A DNA stretch of 64,000 bases from Bacillus sp. FJAT-52991 (GTDB lineage: Bacteria; Bacillota; Bacilli; Bacillales; Domibacillaceae): assembly GCF_037201805.1 (NCBI RefSeq), contig NZ_CP147404.1:2706001-2770000 (forward strand), written 5' to 3'. Under the pieces are notes generated by a model that ran no database searches, was not told where the DNA came from, and saw nothing but the letters and a program-made list of their open reading frames with translations. Position numbers and translations under genes: made by a program. Numbering within the stretch: the stretch's first letter is position 1; every line of letters begins with the position of its first letter. Positions 53,370 through 63,991 of the stretch are shown here, in pieces.

Positions 53370-54293
53370 ATGGAAGTCAATACATCCCCTTTCATTAAGC
53401 CGGACAAAGGCTGGAAAATTTGGTGGCAGCTCATGAGGCCGCATACACTAACAGCCGCATTTGTTCCTGTGTTTCTCGGAACGGCTTTGGCTGTCGCATA
53501 TACGTCGCTTCGGATCGATCTGTTTTTAGCGATGCTCATTGCCTGCCTACTGATCCAGGCAGCTACAAATATGTTTAACGAGTATTTCGATTACGTAAGA
53601 GGACTCGATACGGAGAAATCCGTTGGCATTGGAGGTGCGATTGTACGAAATGGTGTGCAACCTCGTACAGTACTTACAATGGGATTTTCTTTTTTCGCTA
53701 TCGCTTTGTTGCTCGGGATTTATATTTGTGCCAATACGACATGGTGGATCGCTGTGGTTGGGATCATTTGTATGGCTGCTGGGTACTTTTATACAGGTGG
53801 ACCTGTTCCAATTGCCTACACACCATTTGGCGAACTAACGGCCGGCTTTTTTATGGGTTTTGTTATTATTTTGCTATCTTTTTACATTCAAACAGGTTTT
53901 GTTTCCAATTCAAGTATACTTATTTCTGTCCCGATCTCGATCTTAGTTGGATCCATTTTATTGGCCAACAACATCCGCGATTTAGATGGAGATAAAGAAA
54001 ATGGTCGAAAAACACTGGCTATCTTAGTCGGGCGTCAACGTGCCATTCAAATGCTAGCTGGCATGTTCATTGTATCATTTGCCTGGGTAGCCGCTCTTGT
54101 TGTGTTTGAGGTCGGGTCGCCATGGCTCCTTCTCACCTTTTTAAGCATCCCGAAAGCAGTGAGAGCCACTAAAGGCTTTATTGGCAAAACACTGCCTATT
54201 CAAATGATGCCTGCGATGAAAGCAACTGCTCAAACAAACACCATCTTTGGCTTATTGCTATCGATCGGCATTTGTTTAGGCTACCTTCTTTAA
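53370..54293 (+). CDS. menA: 1,4-dihydroxy-2-naphthoate polyprenyltransferase MenA
   Basis: UbiA-superfamily membrane prenyltransferase, 307 residues with eight or nine TM helices, attaching a polyprenyl chain to DHNA to give demethylmenaquinone. First Asp motif NMFNEYFDYVRGLDTE (~residue 70, NxxxDxxxD) and second NIRDLDGDKENGRKT (~195) are intact. ATG 53370 follows AAAGGGAGAGAATGAACG. Divergent from menF, an arrangement found in several Bacilli (in B. subtilis menA is elsewhere). Confidence 0.95.
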   Translation: MEVNTSPFIKPDKGWKIWWQLMRPHTLTAAFVPVFLGTALAVAYTSLRIDLFLAMLIACLLIQAATNMFNEYFDYVRGLDTEKSVGIGGAIVRNGVQPRTVLTMGFSFFAIALLLGIYICANTTWWIAVVGIICMAAGYFYTGGPVPIAYTPFGELTAGFFMGFVIILLSFYIQTGFVSNSSILISVPISILVGSILLANNIRDLDGDKENGRKTLAILVGRQRAIQMLAGMFIVSFAWVAALVVFEVGSPWLLLTFLSIPKAVRATKGFIGKTLPIQMMPAMKATAQTNTIFGLLLSIGICLGYLL

Positions 54294-54300
54294 TAGGTGA

Positions 54301-54341
54301 AAAATGGTGAATCTCCACTTTAAATGGAGACTCACCGTTTT
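54301..54341. terminator. bidirectional terminator between menA and glgP
   Basis: Seventeen-bp imperfect stem AAAATGGTGAATCTCCA / TGGAGACTCACCGTTTT (54301-54317, 54325-54341) between convergent gene ends. Confidence 0.9.
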
Positions 54342-54355
54342 TATTTTCAAGCTAG

Positions 54356-56767
54356 TTATCGTTTGACGAGCACTTGACTGCCACGATTATGAATCTCCCA
54401 AATATCGGATGCATATTCCCGAATCGTCCGATCGCTTGAGAAATATCCAGATTGACTAATATTACGTGCTGTCATTTGAAGCCAACGATTTCGATCCTTT
54501 TCATACAATCGCCCCGCCTCTTGCTGCTTATCACGATACGCGGCAAAGTCTTTCAAGACAAAATATTGATCATTTTCTATAAGTAAGGAATCATAAATCA
54601 TCTCAAACTGATCCTCTTCATTAAAGAAGCCGTTCACTAGCTGATCCATGACTTGTCGAATGTGATTATCATGATGATAATAATCCATCGAACGATAGCC
54701 ACCTTCACGTTCAAACTTCATTACTTCTTCTGCTTTTAAACCGAAAATGAAAATATTCTCTTGGCCCACTTGCTCTAATATTTCAACATTCGCTCCATCA
54801 AGCGTTCCCATTGTCAAGGCACCATTCATCATAAATTTCATATTCCCTGTCCCGGATGCTTCCTTACTTGCCGTTGAGATTTGTTCACTAATATCGGCTG
54901 CTGGAATAATGTCCTCCGCTAAAGACACTCGATAATTTTCTAAAAAGACAACTTTGATTCGATCCTTTACGATCGGATCGTTGTTGACCATGTCCGCTAC
55001 GGAATGAATCAGCTTAATGATTTTCTTAGCATAATAATAGCCTGGTGAAGCTTTCGCCCCGAAAACAAAGGTCCGAGGATACATGTCAAAAGAAGCATCC
55101 TCCCGCATGCGATTATACAAATATAAAATATGCAATACATTCAACAATTGTCGCTTATAGGCATGTAACCTTTTGACTTGAATATCAAAGATCGATTGTG
55201 GATCAACGTTAATCCCGTTTTGTTCTAAAATCCGCTTAGCAAGAATTTCTTTTCTTTTCAGCTTCACATCAGCTAAGCCAGTTAAAAAGGCTGAATCCTG
55301 CTCATAAGAATGAAGAAGAGCCAACTTTTCCGGCTGCTTCATCCACTCATCACCAATCGTTTCCCTAATTAGATGCGTCAATTCCGGATTTGCTTTTAAT
55401 AACCAGCGACGATGAGTGATCCCATTCGTTTTATTATTAAATTTCTCCGGTTGAAATTGATAAAATAAGTTCATTTCTCGATTTTTTAAAATCTCTGTAT
55501 GGATTTTGGCTACCCCATTGACGCTATGGCTACCAACAATTGCTAAATGGGCCATCTTTACTTGCCCGTGTGCAACGATTGCCATCTGTTCAATGCGTCC
55601 CCATTCTCCCGGATACAGCTCCCATAAACTTTTGCAGAAGCGCTCATTAATCTCATCAATAATCATAAAAATTCTTGGCAACAGTGGCTGGAAAATTCGA
55701 ATCGGCCATTGCTCCAACGCTTCTGATAGCGTTGTATGATTCGTATAACAAAACGTATTCGTAGTAATTTGCCACGCTTCCTCCCAGCTCATACAATGAT
55801 CATCAAGCAACACTCGCATGAATTCTGGAATTGCAAGAACAGGGTGCGTATCATTAATATGAATCGACACATGCTCATGAAAAGCATGCAGATCTTTATA
55901 TTGCTCTAAATAATCTTGAATAATTGAACGAATACTGGCTGAAACAAGAAAATATTGCTGCTTTAATCGCAAAATTTTCCCTTCATCATTCGTATCATCC
56001 GGATATAAAAATTCTGAGATCGCTTCTGTTTCTTTTTTATATTTTAAAACATCTTGATTTGGCATATACCTAGACGGCTCTGCACTCCAAAGTCTAAGCG
56101 TATTCACTGTATCCGTTTCATAACCAATCACCGGCATATCATAAGGAACGGCACTTACATATTCCGCATCTACATGACGAAATGTGAGAATCCCATCCTT
56201 TTCATATGTTTCAACCTTCCCCCAAAATGGGATTTCCACTGCCATATCGATTTTTCTTACTTCCCATACATGGCCGTAGCGTAACCAATGCTCAGGTAAT
56301 TCTAATTGAAAACCATCCACAATTCTTTGCTCAAATAATCCATGTTTATAGCGAATCCCATATCCATGTCCTGGTAGATCGAGTGAAGCTAATGAATCGA
56401 GGAAACAAGCGGCCAAGCGACCAAGTCCACCATTCCCTAGTGCCGCGTCGTACTCGATTTCTTCAAGCTCTTCTAATGAAATATGTAAATCCTTTAGCCC
56501 TTCTTCTACCACATCATAAATGCCAAGATTTAATAAATTTTGACCTAATAGACGCCCAAGCAAAAATTCAATCGACAAATAATAAACTTTCTTTTCTTTA
56601 CTATATTCTTCATTCGTTTGAATCCAATTGGAGCTAATGTATTCTCGTACCATGTTTCCTAGCGTTTGAAATTGATCAGACAATGTCGAATCTTGAAAGC
56701 TTTTCCCATACGTTCTTTCAATCCGCTTTAAAAAGGCTGCCTTAAATGCTTCTTTATTAGAAAACAT
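54356..56767 (-). CDS. glgP: glycogen phosphorylase GlgP
   Basis: GT35 enzyme of 803 residues releasing glucose-1-phosphate from glycogen. PLP-binding Lys lies in [19 protein letters not shown] (~residue 650), with the conserved DGANVEI after it; HINDTHP (~310) and HAYKRQLLN (~535) are also typical. ATG 56767 has TAGGAGGG eight bases before it and overlaps the 3' end of glgA (56757); an ORF start at 56842 lies inside glgA and is rejected. Last gene of glgBCDAP. Confidence 0.96.
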   Translation of the reverse strand: MFSNKEAFKAAFLKRIERTYGKSFQDSTLSDQFQTLGNMVREYISSNWIQTNEEYSKEKKVYYLSIEFLLGRLLGQNLLNLGIYDVVEEGLKDLHISLEELEEIEYDAALGNGGLGRLAACFLDSLASLDLPGHGYGIRYKHGLFEQRIVDGFQLELPEHWLRYGHVWEVRKIDMAVEIPFWGKVETYEKDGILTFRHVDAEYVSAVPYDMPVIGYETDTVNTLRLWSAEPSRYMPNQDVLKYKKETEAISEFLYPDDTNDEGKILRLKQQYFLVSASIRSIIQDYLEQYKDLHAFHEHVSIHINDTHPVLAIPEFMRVLLDDHCMSWEEAWQITTNTFCYTNHTTLSEALEQWPIRIFQPLLPRIFMIIDEINERFCKSLWELYPGEWGRIEQMAIVAHGQVKMAHLAIVGSHSVNGVAKIHTEILKNREMNLFYQFQPEKFNNKTNGITHRRWLLKANPELTHLIRETIGDEWMKQPEKLALLHSYEQDSAFLTGLADVKLKRKEILAKRILEQNGINVDPQSIFDIQVKRLHAYKRQLLNVLHILYLYNRMREDASFDMYPRTFVFGAKASPGYYYAKKIIKLIHSVADMVNNDPIVKDRIKVVFLENYRVSLAEDIIPAADISEQISTASKEASGTGNMKFMMNGALTMGTLDGANVEILEQVGQENIFIFGLKAEEVMKFEREGGYRSMDYYHHDNHIRQVMDQLVNGFFNEEDQFEMIYDSLLIENDQYFVLKDFAAYRDKQQEAGRLYEKDRNRWLQMTARNISQSGYFSSDRTIREYASDIWEIHNRGSQVLVKR

Positions 56768-58205
56768 GACTTTCCCTCCTAGATGATAAGTCAGAATATA
56801 ATTCGCTATATTGTTTCGCCGATTGTGACCAACTATAATCACATACCATGGCCTGTTTCACAATGCTCTCCCAGACGTCTTTTTTCTCATACATTTGAAT
56901 CGCTCGTCTAAATGTGAACAATAGATCATGTGCATTAAAATTCGTAAAAGAAAAACCGTTTCCTTCACCAGTTTGTTCATTATAGGAAAGGACGGAATCA
57001 TTCAGCCCTCCCGTTTCGCGCACAAGCGGCAATGCTCCATATTTCATTGCGATCATTTGTCCAAGTCCACAAGGCTCAAATTTTGAAGGCATAAGAAACA
57101 AATCAGAGCCCGCATAAATCTTATGAGCTAGCCCTTCATCAAATCCGATATACGAGCGCACTTTTTGTGGATATTTCCACTCCATCTCTTTAAAAAACCA
57201 TTCAAACTCATCCTCACCCGTACCGAGAACAATGAATTGAACATCTTCCTCGATCATTTCATGAAACACCCGCGTCACTAGCTCCAACCCTTTTTGCCTT
57301 GTAAAGCGAGAAATAATAGAAACAATTCGAGCATTGGCCTTCTCCTCTAATCCAAACATTCGTTGAAGCAATTGTTTGTTCTCTTTCTTTCCGCTCAAGT
57401 GATCGCGGTCAAAAGGCACAATTAAAGGATCTGTCACGGGATGATAGATCGAATCATCAATCCCATTTAATATACCGATCAGCGCATCTTCTCTTTCTTG
57501 TAACACGCCATCCAAACGCTCCCCAAAATAAGGAGTTAAGATTTCATTCCTATATGTAGGGCTGACGGTCGTAATCACATCGGCTGAAATGAGTCCACCT
57601 TTCATAAAATTAATGCAATCATAAAACTCCAGTTGGCGGCTATTAAAATACTGACTATGTAAATTTAATAAATCAGTGAGTACACTTTGTGGAAAAATCC
57701 CTTGATACAGTAAATTATGAATTGTAAATGCCGTGCGAATCAATTCATAGCCCGGACGATTTTGATGCTCCACCCTCAACATAAAAGGGATCATCGCCGT
57801 ATGCCAATCATGACAATGAATAACATCTGGGTAAAAATCTATATGAGGCAAGCTATCTAACACAGCTCTAGTGAAATAGGAGAACCTTTCGCCATCATCA
57901 CCAAATCCGTACATTTTTTCACGATAAAAGTAGTACTCGTTATCGATGAAATAATAGACAACACCATCTTTTTCAAGCTGTTCAATGCCACAATATTGGT
58001 TTCTCCAACCGACAGGCACAATATACTCAGCGACTTTTTTCATTTGTGCTTGATACTCCAAAGGGATCGTTCCATATTTAGGAAGGACCACTCGAACATC
58101 CATGCCTTGCTTCTTTAACTCTTTCGGTAGAGAGCCGGCTACATCCGCCAGCCCCCCTGATTTAACGAAAGGTACACACTCTGATACAACAAATAATAGT
58201 TTCAC
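56757..58205 (-). CDS. glgA: glycogen synthase GlgA
   Basis: GT5 ADP-glucose synthase, 482 residues. N-terminal sugar-nucleotide motif [10 protein letters not shown] (~residue 15-24, KXGGL), [11 protein letters not shown] (~140) and the C-terminal [17 protein letters not shown] (~375, conserved Glu) plus [10 protein letters not shown] are present. ATG 58205 overlaps the stop of glgD by four bases. Uses ADP-glucose made by GlgC/GlgD. Confidence 0.96.
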   Translation of the reverse strand: MKLLFVVSECVPFVKSGGLADVAGSLPKELKKQGMDVRVVLPKYGTIPLEYQAQMKKVAEYIVPVGWRNQYCGIEQLEKDGVVYYFIDNEYYFYREKMYGFGDDGERFSYFTRAVLDSLPHIDFYPDVIHCHDWHTAMIPFMLRVEHQNRPGYELIRTAFTIHNLLYQGIFPQSVLTDLLNLHSQYFNSRQLEFYDCINFMKGGLISADVITTVSPTYRNEILTPYFGERLDGVLQEREDALIGILNGIDDSIYHPVTDPLIVPFDRDHLSGKKENKQLLQRMFGLEEKANARIVSIISRFTRQKGLELVTRVFHEMIEEDVQFIVLGTGEDEFEWFFKEMEWKYPQKVRSYIGFDEGLAHKIYAGSDLFLMPSKFEPCGLGQMIAMKYGALPLVRETGGLNDSVLSYNEQTGEGNGFSFTNFNAHDLLFTFRRAIQMYEKKDVWESIVKQAMVCDYSWSQSAKQYSELYSDLSSRRESHVF

Positions 58206-59230
58206 GAATTCATCAACACTCCTTGTACAGACCCTTTACGAATCACAATCGGCTCCTCAGGTGTACCTATTATTTTGACCCCATCGCCTATAACAGCATC
58301 TTTGTCAATGATGACATGTGCTAACTCACAATTTTCTCCAATCTTGCTTTTTTGCATAATAATACAATTTTTCACAGTTGTATTCTTACCGATAAACACC
58401 GCACGAGAAATCACGCTTTGTTCTATTTCTCCTTCAATCACTGATCCATTGGCAATCATTGAATTTTTAACTAAAGAAGTATCGGTATATTTCGTTGGCG
58501 GCTCATCCTTTACTTTCGTATAAATCGGCTGAAACTTATTAAAGAGCTGACACCAATTTTCCTTTTGTAGCAATTCCATACTTATCGTATAGAAATCATG
58601 GATCGATTGAATTTGCTCACAATAGCCATTAATCTCATACTGGCAAATATGATATTCATGGTTCGTATCCCTTACAAGGTCTTGCATGCATGTATATCCG
58701 GTTTCTTTTCTGCTCTCAACTAGTTGAATGAGCAAAGGAACCGATACGACATAAAGCTCAATGGGTCGACCTTGATTATAAATTTGTAGAACATCACAGC
58801 TTTCTTTTTCTAATCGCTTTAAGATCGGCGAAAAATCCATATTAAACACCGTATAACAATTACTAATTAATGCATATTTTTGCGTGCTCCGTTTGAAGTA
58901 ATCAATATGTTGGGCAAAATGACAAAATAACCCGACCTTATCTTCTTCTCCCTGTAAATTAGGAGATGGAAAGAAAAATAAGCCATCTCGTTTTCTATTT
59001 AAATCCCAATCTTTCCCTGATCCTAAATGATCCATCAGTGAGCGATATTGATATTTTGGAAAAATCGCCACACTTTGAATACCTGAGTTCACCATATTTG
59101 ATAAAATAAAATCGATCAGTCGATAACGCCCAGCAAAAGGGACAGCTGCTAGTGAGCGATGAAGCAATAAATCTTCCATTGATTCCGGATGTGTTGTTGC
59201 ATCAATAACACCAAGCATAGATCTATTCAT
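58202..59230 (-). CDS. glgD: GlgD, regulatory subunit of ADP-glucose pyrophosphorylase
   Basis: GlgC paralogue of 342 residues. It keeps the fold and the motif [20 protein letters not shown] but the N-terminal nucleotide loop GGxGxRL of GlgC is replaced by [10 protein letters not shown], so it should not be catalytic; in Bacillus GlgC and GlgD form a more active complex. C-terminal left-handed beta-helix with hexapeptides ([26 protein letters not shown]). Between glgC and glgA, 24 bp after glgC. ATG 59230 follows GGAGGAAATGG. Divergence is normal for GlgD and not evidence of a pseudogene. Confidence 0.94.
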   Translation of the reverse strand: MNRSMLGVIDATTHPESMEDLLLHRSLAAVPFAGRYRLIDFILSNMVNSGIQSVAIFPKYQYRSLMDHLGSGKDWDLNRKRDGLFFFPSPNLQGEEDKVGLFCHFAQHIDYFKRSTQKYALISNCYTVFNMDFSPILKRLEKESCDVLQIYNQGRPIELYVVSVPLLIQLVESRKETGYTCMQDLVRDTNHEYHICQYEINGYCEQIQSIHDFYTISMELLQKENWCQLFNKFQPIYTKVKDEPPTKYTDTSLVKNSMIANGSVIEGEIEQSVISRAVFIGKNTTVKNCIIMQKSKIGENCELAHVIIDKDAVIGDGVKIIGTPEEPIVIRKGSVQGVLMNS

Positions 59231-59254
59231 TCCATTTCCTCCATTTCAACAAAG

Positions 59255-60403
59255 CTATTGCTTTTGTCGTATTAATTGAGCAAGGTATTCTTCTGTGATT
59301 AAAAGAATATCCTCTGTATGGTTATAAATCTCCACATTATCAGGAATTTCTAAATTGCTAATGACAATCGCTCGTTCTATGACACAATTTCTTCCTATGC
59401 GAGCATTTGGCATAATCACTGCATCTTTAATGACTGTCTGCTCTTCTACTTGAACACCTTGGAATAGAACAGAATGAGTCACCTCCCCTTCGATCACACA
59501 GCCTTCATTGACAAGCGAATTTTTTACAACTGCGTGTTCACCGATAAACTGCGGTGGTTGATTTGGATTCACTGAATAAATACGCCACGAGTAATCAAGT
59601 AAATCTAACTCTTCTTCTCTATCTAACAGATCCATGTTCGCTTCCCACAAACTCTGAATTGTTCCAACATCCTTCCAATAGCCGCTAAAAGGATAGGCAA
59701 ATAACTTTAGTTTCTCTCTTAACATTAATGGAATAACATCTTTTCCAAAATCGTTCGTTGATTCCGCATTGTTTTCATCCATTTCTAAATAGGTCTTTAA
59801 CGTCGACCATTTAAAAATATAAATGCCCATTGAAGCAAGATTGCTATTAGGCTTCTCAGGCTTTTCTTCAAAATCTGTGATTTCCATTTCTTGATTCGTG
59901 CTCATAATTCCAAAACGACTAGCCTCATCCCAAGGCACTTCAATAACGGAAATCGTCACATCCGCATCTTTCTCAATGTGGAAATCTAGCATTTTAGCAT
60001 AATTCATTTTATAAATATGATCCCCTGACAAAATCAGGACATGTTCTGGGTCGTACTGTTTCAAATAGTTTAAATTTTGATAGATGGCACTAGCAGTCCC
60101 TGAATACCACTTCACTCCTGCTGTTTCTGAATAAGGTGGCAACACCGTCACACCACCATTTTTCCGATCTAAATCCCACGCACTTCCAATTCCGATATAA
60201 GAATTAAGAACGAGCGGTTGATACTGCGTCAACACACCGACCGTATGAATACCCGAATTTGCACAATTACTTAGCGGAAAGTCAATAATGCGATATTTTC
60301 CTCCGTATGGAACAGCTGGTTTAGCTAAGCCTGTCGTCAATTCCTTTAATCTGCTTCCTTTTCCTCCCGCTAATAGCATCGCTACGCACTTTTCTTTTAC
60401 CAT
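59255..60403 (-). CDS. glgC: glucose-1-phosphate adenylyltransferase GlgC
   Basis: Makes ADP-glucose from glucose-1-phosphate and ATP, committing carbon to glycogen; 382 residues. Nucleotide loop [12 protein letters not shown] (~residue 11-22), substrate motif [18 protein letters not shown] (~33), [13 protein letters not shown] (catalytic Asp ~125) and the glucose-binding FEEKP (~180) are all present. C-terminal beta-helix follows. ATG 60403 is chosen over 60451 because TAGGAGG is seven bases before it. Sixteen bases after glgB. Confidence 0.96.
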   Translation of the reverse strand: MVKEKCVAMLLAGGKGSRLKELTTGLAKPAVPYGGKYRIIDFPLSNCANSGIHTVGVLTQYQPLVLNSYIGIGSAWDLDRKNGGVTVLPPYSETAGVKWYSGTASAIYQNLNYLKQYDPEHVLILSGDHIYKMNYAKMLDFHIEKDADVTISVIEVPWDEASRFGIMSTNQEMEITDFEEKPEKPNSNLASMGIYIFKWSTLKTYLEMDENNAESTNDFGKDVIPLMLREKLKLFAYPFSGYWKDVGTIQSLWEANMDLLDREEELDLLDYSWRIYSVNPNQPPQFIGEHAVVKNSLVNEGCVIEGEVTHSVLFQGVQVEEQTVIKDAVIMPNARIGRNCVIERAIVISNLEIPDNVEIYNHTEDILLITEEYLAQLIRQKQ

Positions 60404-60419
60404 TCTATTACCTCCTAAT

Positions 60420-62279
60420 TTATATTTTAGGCTGAATATACACAACACCAAAAGGCGGTATGGTCATATGTACATAAGCTGGCTGCCCATGAAAATCGCC
60501 TTTCTTCGCTTCTAAAGGAGCCGGATTGATTTGTCCCGATCCCCCATATTTTTTTTTGTCACTGTTTAAGATTTCCTCATACCAACTAACTTCAGGAACC
60601 CCTATTCGATAATTCTCATAGCCATATTCTCCGAAATTACAAATGACAATCAATGGGGAACCTTCTTTATTTCTACGAATAAACGAGTACACATTTTGCT
60701 TCGTATTATGAACATCAATCCATTGAAAACCACGAGGGTCATGATCTAGCTCAAATAATGATTCAGCCCTCTTATATAGATGAAGCAGGTTGATAAAGTA
60801 TTCCCGAAATTTCTGATGCATCTCATATTCAATTAAATGCCAATCAATTTCTTCAAGGTCTTTCCATTCTGAAAATGGAGCCAATTCGCTCCCCATAAAC
60901 AAGAGCTTTTTTCCGGGATGAGCCATAAGGAATCCCATTAATAAACGAAGCTGGGCAAACTTTTGCCAATAGTCACCTGGCATTTTATTTAATAATGATT
61001 TCTTACCATGCACCACTTCATCATGAGAAAAAGGCAGAATGAAATTTTCTGAGTACGCGTACATTAGTGAGAAAGAAATTAAATGATGATGATCAGAGCG
61101 TTGATGCCAATGCATTTCCATATATTTCAACACATCATTCATCCATCCCATATTCCATTTATAATTAAATCCAAGCCCTCCCATATGTACGGGTGCCGTC
61201 ACTTGCGGCCAATCTGTTGAATCCTCAGCAATCATTAATACATCAGGATCAAACTGAAACACCGCTTTATTTAGCTTCTTTAAAAATTTCAGCCCAAAAG
61301 GATTGACCTCAAGATGATCTCTATTTGGCCAATAAATAATATTCGCTACCGCGTCCACTCGAAATCCATCTATATGAAAATAATCGAGCCAAAAAACAGC
61401 ATTGGAGATCAGGAAGCTTTGTACCTCCGTCTTTCCTAAATCAAAATTCGCTGTACCCCAAATATAATTTTCTCGGTCCCAACTGTTCTCATATTCATAA
61501 CTATAGCCCCCATCTAGCCTGTGAAGCCCATGAGCATCCTTGCAAAAATGTCCCGGTACCCAATCTAAAATCACACCAAGCCCATGCACATGACATTGAT
61601 CAACAAAGTACATAAAGTCTTTAGGTTCTCCATAGCGACTTGTCGCAGCAAAGTACCCTGTTCCTTGATACCCCCAAGATCGATCATACGGATGCTCTGT
61701 TACCGGCATCACCTCAACATGAGTAAATCCTAGTTCTTTTACATAAGGAATTACTTGATCAGCTAACTCTCGATAAGAATAAAGAGTGCCATCCTCTTTC
61801 CTTTTCCAAGTTCCTAAATGAACCTCATAAATACAGAGAGGCTTTTCATAAATAGCCGACTGTTTTTTATTGTTCTGCCACAATTGATCATGCCATTTAT
61901 ATCCTTCAAGAGAATACACAATGCTAGCCGTCCCCGGTCTCTCCTCTGCAAAAAATGCATAGGGATCCGTCTTTAAATATGTTTCTCCCGTTTCTGTAAG
62001 CATTTCATATTTATATAACTCGCCTTCTAGATTTTTTTGAACTTGTATATACCAAATCCCTTCATTGTTCACTTTTTGTAAGGAATATCCTTCCCCATTC
62101 CAATTATTAAAACTACCAACAAGTCGAACTTGCTTTGCATGAGGGGCCCATACACAAAAAGATGTGTATATATTCTGATCAATCCTAGACAAATGAGCAC
62201 CAAATAGGTCATAGGCTTGAAATAAATTCCCTTCATGAAATAAATGAAGATCAAAATCAGTTGGATATGCTGCTGTCAT
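60420..62279 (-). CDS. glgB: 1,4-alpha-glucan branching enzyme GlgB
   Basis: GH13 subfamily 9 enzyme, 619 residues, introducing alpha-1,6 branches into glycogen. CBM48-like N-terminal module ([20 protein letters not shown]), then the catalytic barrel: DWVPGHF (~235), [10 protein letters not shown] (nucleophile Asp ~300), MIAEDST (acid/base Glu ~347), FSHDEVVHG (~420). ATG 62279 is selected over the overlapping 62288 for spacing from AAAGG. First gene of glgBCDAP; B. subtilis transcribes the operon from a SigE promoter. A possible CATAATAC -10 (62361-62354) with a weak -35 14 bp upstream (62384-62376) is seen, but I would not rely on it. Confidence 0.96.
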   Translation of the reverse strand: MTAAYPTDFDLHLFHEGNLFQAYDLFGAHLSRIDQNIYTSFCVWAPHAKQVRLVGSFNNWNGEGYSLQKVNNEGIWYIQVQKNLEGELYKYEMLTETGETYLKTDPYAFFAEERPGTASIVYSLEGYKWHDQLWQNNKKQSAIYEKPLCIYEVHLGTWKRKEDGTLYSYRELADQVIPYVKELGFTHVEVMPVTEHPYDRSWGYQGTGYFAATSRYGEPKDFMYFVDQCHVHGLGVILDWVPGHFCKDAHGLHRLDGGYSYEYENSWDRENYIWGTANFDLGKTEVQSFLISNAVFWLDYFHIDGFRVDAVANIIYWPNRDHLEVNPFGLKFLKKLNKAVFQFDPDVLMIAEDSTDWPQVTAPVHMGGLGFNYKWNMGWMNDVLKYMEMHWHQRSDHHHLISFSLMYAYSENFILPFSHDEVVHGKKSLLNKMPGDYWQKFAQLRLLMGFLMAHPGKKLLFMGSELAPFSEWKDLEEIDWHLIEYEMHQKFREYFINLLHLYKRAESLFELDHDPRGFQWIDVHNTKQNVYSFIRRNKEGSPLIVICNFGEYGYENYRIGVPEVSWYEEILNSDKKKYGGSGQINPAPLEAKKGDFHGQPAYVHMTIPPFGVVYIQPKI

Positions 62280-62485
62280 AATTCCCATCCTTTAAATTGA
62301 ATTAATAAAAATAGAGAAATCATAGTATAGTATGGGGTTTAGTTAGAAGAGTTGTATTATGGAGTGCTTTTTGAGAATACATTCTCTTATTTACAAAATT
62401 CTTTGTCATTTGGATAAATCCTTCTTAAAGAATTGTTAATTCATCGACAATTATTTACAATAATTTAACAATTAATTCGAACACA

Positions 62486-62532
62486 AAAAAAGGTAGAATG
62501 ACAGTCGTTTTTACAACTATCATTCTACCTTA
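62486..62532 (-). terminator. terminator of the tRNA operon
   Basis: Twelve-bp stem AAGGTAGAATGA / TCATTCTACCTT with T7 on the minus strand, 20 bp after the last tRNA (Glu). The rest of the spacer to glgB (62280-62485) is A/T-rich and holds the glgB promoter region. Confidence 0.92.
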
Positions 62533-62551
62533 ATGTTTCATATATAATTAA

Positions 62552-62623
62552 TGACCCGTACGGGATTCGAACCCGTGTTACCGCCGTGAAAGGGCGGTGT
62601 CTTAACCGCTTGACCAACGGGCC
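62552..62623 (-). tRNA. tRNA-Glu (TTC)
   Basis: 72-nt cloverleaf on the minus strand; acceptor GGCCCGT/ACGGGTC, anticodon TTC in a CCGCC/GGCGG stem, T arm GGTTCGAATCC. No encoded CCA. Last gene of the cluster. Confidence 0.97.
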
Positions 62624-62627
62624 AATA

Positions 62628-62718
62628 TGGCGGAGAAGGAGGGATTTGAACCCTCGCGCCGGTTACCCGACCTACACCCTTAGCAGGGGCGCCTCTTCAG
62701 CCTCTTGAGTACTTCCCC
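62628..62718 (-). tRNA. tRNA-Ser (GCT)
   Basis: Long-variable-arm tRNA; acceptor GGGGAAG/CTTCTCC, anticodon GCT, extended variable arm, encoded CCA at 62628-62630. Confidence 0.96.
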
Positions 62719-62725
62719 AAATATA

Positions 62726-62800
62726 TGGCTCCGCAGGCAAGATTCGAACTTGCGACCGATCGGTTAACAGCCGATAGCTCTACCACTGAGCTACTGCGGA
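62726..62800 (-). tRNA. tRNA-Asn (GTT)
   Basis: Acceptor TCCGCAG/CTGCGGA, anticodon GTT in CGGCT-GTT-AACCG, T arm AGTTCGAATCT, encoded CCA. Confidence 0.97.
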
Positions 62801-62806
62801 ATAAAA

Positions 62807-62880
<74 letters not shown>

Positions 62881-62892
62881 ATAAATTTAAAT

Positions 62893-62966
62893 TGGAGCGG
62901 GTGATGGGAATCGAACCCACGACATCAGCTTGGAAGGCTGAGGTTTTACCATTAAACTACACCCGC
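62893..62966 (-). tRNA. tRNA-Gly (TCC)
   Basis: Acceptor GCGGGTG/CACCCGC, anticodon TCC in GCCT-TCC-AAGC, T discriminator, encoded CCA. In B. subtilis trnB a tRNA-His lies between this gene and tRNA-Phe; here only ten bases separate them. Confidence 0.97.
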
Positions 62967-62975
62967 GTTTATAAG

Positions 62976-63051
62976 TGGTGGCTCAGGACGGAATCGAACC
63001 GCCGACACATGGATTTTCAGTCCATTGCTCTACCAACTGAGCTACTGAGCC
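62976..63051 (-). tRNA. tRNA-Phe (GAA)
   Basis: Acceptor GGCTCAG/CTGAGCC, anticodon GAA in GGACT-GAA-AATCC, T arm GGTTCGATTCC, encoded CCA. Confidence 0.97.
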
Positions 63052-63069
63052 AATATTACTATGTATAAA

Positions 63070-63146
63070 TGGCGGTCCGGACGGGACTCGAACCCGCGAC
63101 CTCCTGCGTGACAGGCAGGCATTCTAACCAACTGAACTACCGGACC
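63070..63146 (-). tRNA. tRNA-Asp (GTC)
   Basis: Acceptor GGTCCGG/CCGGACC, anticodon GTC in GCCT-GTC-ACGC, G discriminator, encoded CCA. Confidence 0.97.
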
Positions 63147-63151
63147 ACTTA

Positions 63152-63225
<74 letters not shown>

Positions 63226-63247
63226 ACGATAGGGATATTATATAATA

Positions 63248-63340
63248 TGGCGGAGGAAGAGGGATTCGAACCCCCGCGCGGTTTAACCCGCCTGTCGGTT
63301 TTCAAGACCGATCCCTTCAGCCAGACTTGGGTATTCCTCC
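63248..63340 (-). tRNA. tRNA-Ser (TGA)
   Basis: Class II tRNA; acceptor GGAGGAA/TTCCTCC, anticodon TGA in CGGTCT-TGA-AAACCG, long variable arm, encoded CCA. Confidence 0.97.
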
Positions 63341-63354
63341 ATATTTTATACAAG

Positions 63355-63431
63355 TGGTGGACCTTGCAGGACTCGAACCTGCGACCGGACGGTTATGAGC
63401 CGTCTGCTCTAACCAACTGAGCTAAAGGTCC
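63355..63431 (-). tRNA. tRNA-Ile2 (CAT, lysidine-modified)
   Basis: Anticodon reads CAT, but the body (acceptor GGACCTT/AAGGTCC, CAGACGGCTCATAACCGTC arm) is that of the Bacillus isoleucine-2 tRNA whose C34 is converted to lysidine by TilS, not of elongator Met (next gene). Position after Met also matches Met-Ile in trnB. Encoded CCA. Confidence 0.85.
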
Positions 63432-63438
63432 TTTAAAG

Positions 63439-63512
63439 TAGCGGCGGAGGGGATCGAACCCCCGACCTCACGGGTATGAACCGTACGCTCTAGCCAGCTG
63501 AGCTACACCGCC
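63439..63512 (-). tRNA. elongator tRNA-Met (CAT)
   Basis: Acceptor GGCGGTG with CGCCGCT (G1-U72 wobble), anticodon CAT in TACGGTT-CAT-ACCCGTG, matching the B. subtilis elongator Met. No encoded CCA. Confidence 0.92.
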
Positions 63513-63531
63513 ATGTATTTTATAAAATTGA

Positions 63532-63604
63532 TGGAGCCTAGCGGGATCGAACCGCTGACCTCCTGCGTGCAAAGCAGGCGCTCTCCCAGCTGAGCTAAGG
63601 CCCC
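63532..63604 (-). tRNA. tRNA-Ala (TGC)
   Basis: Acceptor GGGGCCT/AGGCTCC with the G3-U70 pair that identifies alanine tRNA, anticodon TGC. Confidence 0.97.
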
Positions 63605-63644
63605 CTAAAAGGTTTAGATTATAGCGACTTCACATTTTTAGAAA

Positions 63645-63718
63645 TCGGGAAGACAGGATTCGAACCTGCGACCCCTTGGTCCCAAACCAAGTGCTCTACC
63701 AAGCTGAGCTACTTCCCG
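63645..63718 (-). tRNA. tRNA-Pro (TGG)
   Basis: Acceptor CGGGAAG/CTTCCCG, anticodon TGG in TTGGTT-TGG-GACCAA, A discriminator. Confidence 0.97.
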
Positions 63719-63736
63719 AAAATGGCTATGTATTGA

Positions 63737-63813
63737 TGGCGCGCCCGAGAGGAGTCGAACCCCTAACCTTTTGATCCGTAGTCAAACGCTCTATCCAATT
63801 GAGCTACGGGCGC
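63737..63813 (-). tRNA. tRNA-Arg (ACG)
   Basis: Acceptor GCGCCCG/CGGGCGC, anticodon ACG (A34 expected to be edited to inosine by TadA), encoded CCA. Confidence 0.97.
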
Positions 63814-63820
63814 ATAAAAG

Positions 63821-63909
63821 TGGTGCCGAGGACCGGAATCGAACCGGTACGGTAGTCACCTACCGCAGGATTTTAAGTCCTGTGCGTCTGCCAGTTCCGC
63901 CACCCCGGC
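63821..63909 (-). tRNA. tRNA-Leu (TAA)
   Basis: Class II tRNA with a long variable arm (CGGTAGGTGACTACCG), acceptor GCCGGGG/CCTCGGC, anticodon TAA, encoded CCA. Confidence 0.97.
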
Positions 63910-63916
63910 ACTTTTA

Positions 63917-63991
63917 TGGAGCGGAAGACGGGATTCGAACCCGCGACCCCCACCTTGGCAAGGTGGTGTTCTACCACTGAACTACTTCCGC
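63917..63991 (-). tRNA. tRNA-Gly (GCC)
   Basis: Acceptor GCGGAAG/CTTCCGC, anticodon GCC in CACCTT-GCC-AAGGTG, T discriminator, encoded CCA. First complete tRNA of the cluster in this window; the cluster probably continues beyond the edge. Confidence 0.97.

Noticed and set aside
58202..59230. GlgD as a decayed glgC pseudogene
   Set aside because: Loss of the GGxGxRL loop is normal for GlgD; the frame is intact and operon position is conserved.
62354..62384. SigE promoter upstream of glgB
   Set aside because: The -10 is only a partial match and the -35 is weak; mentioned under glgB but not called.
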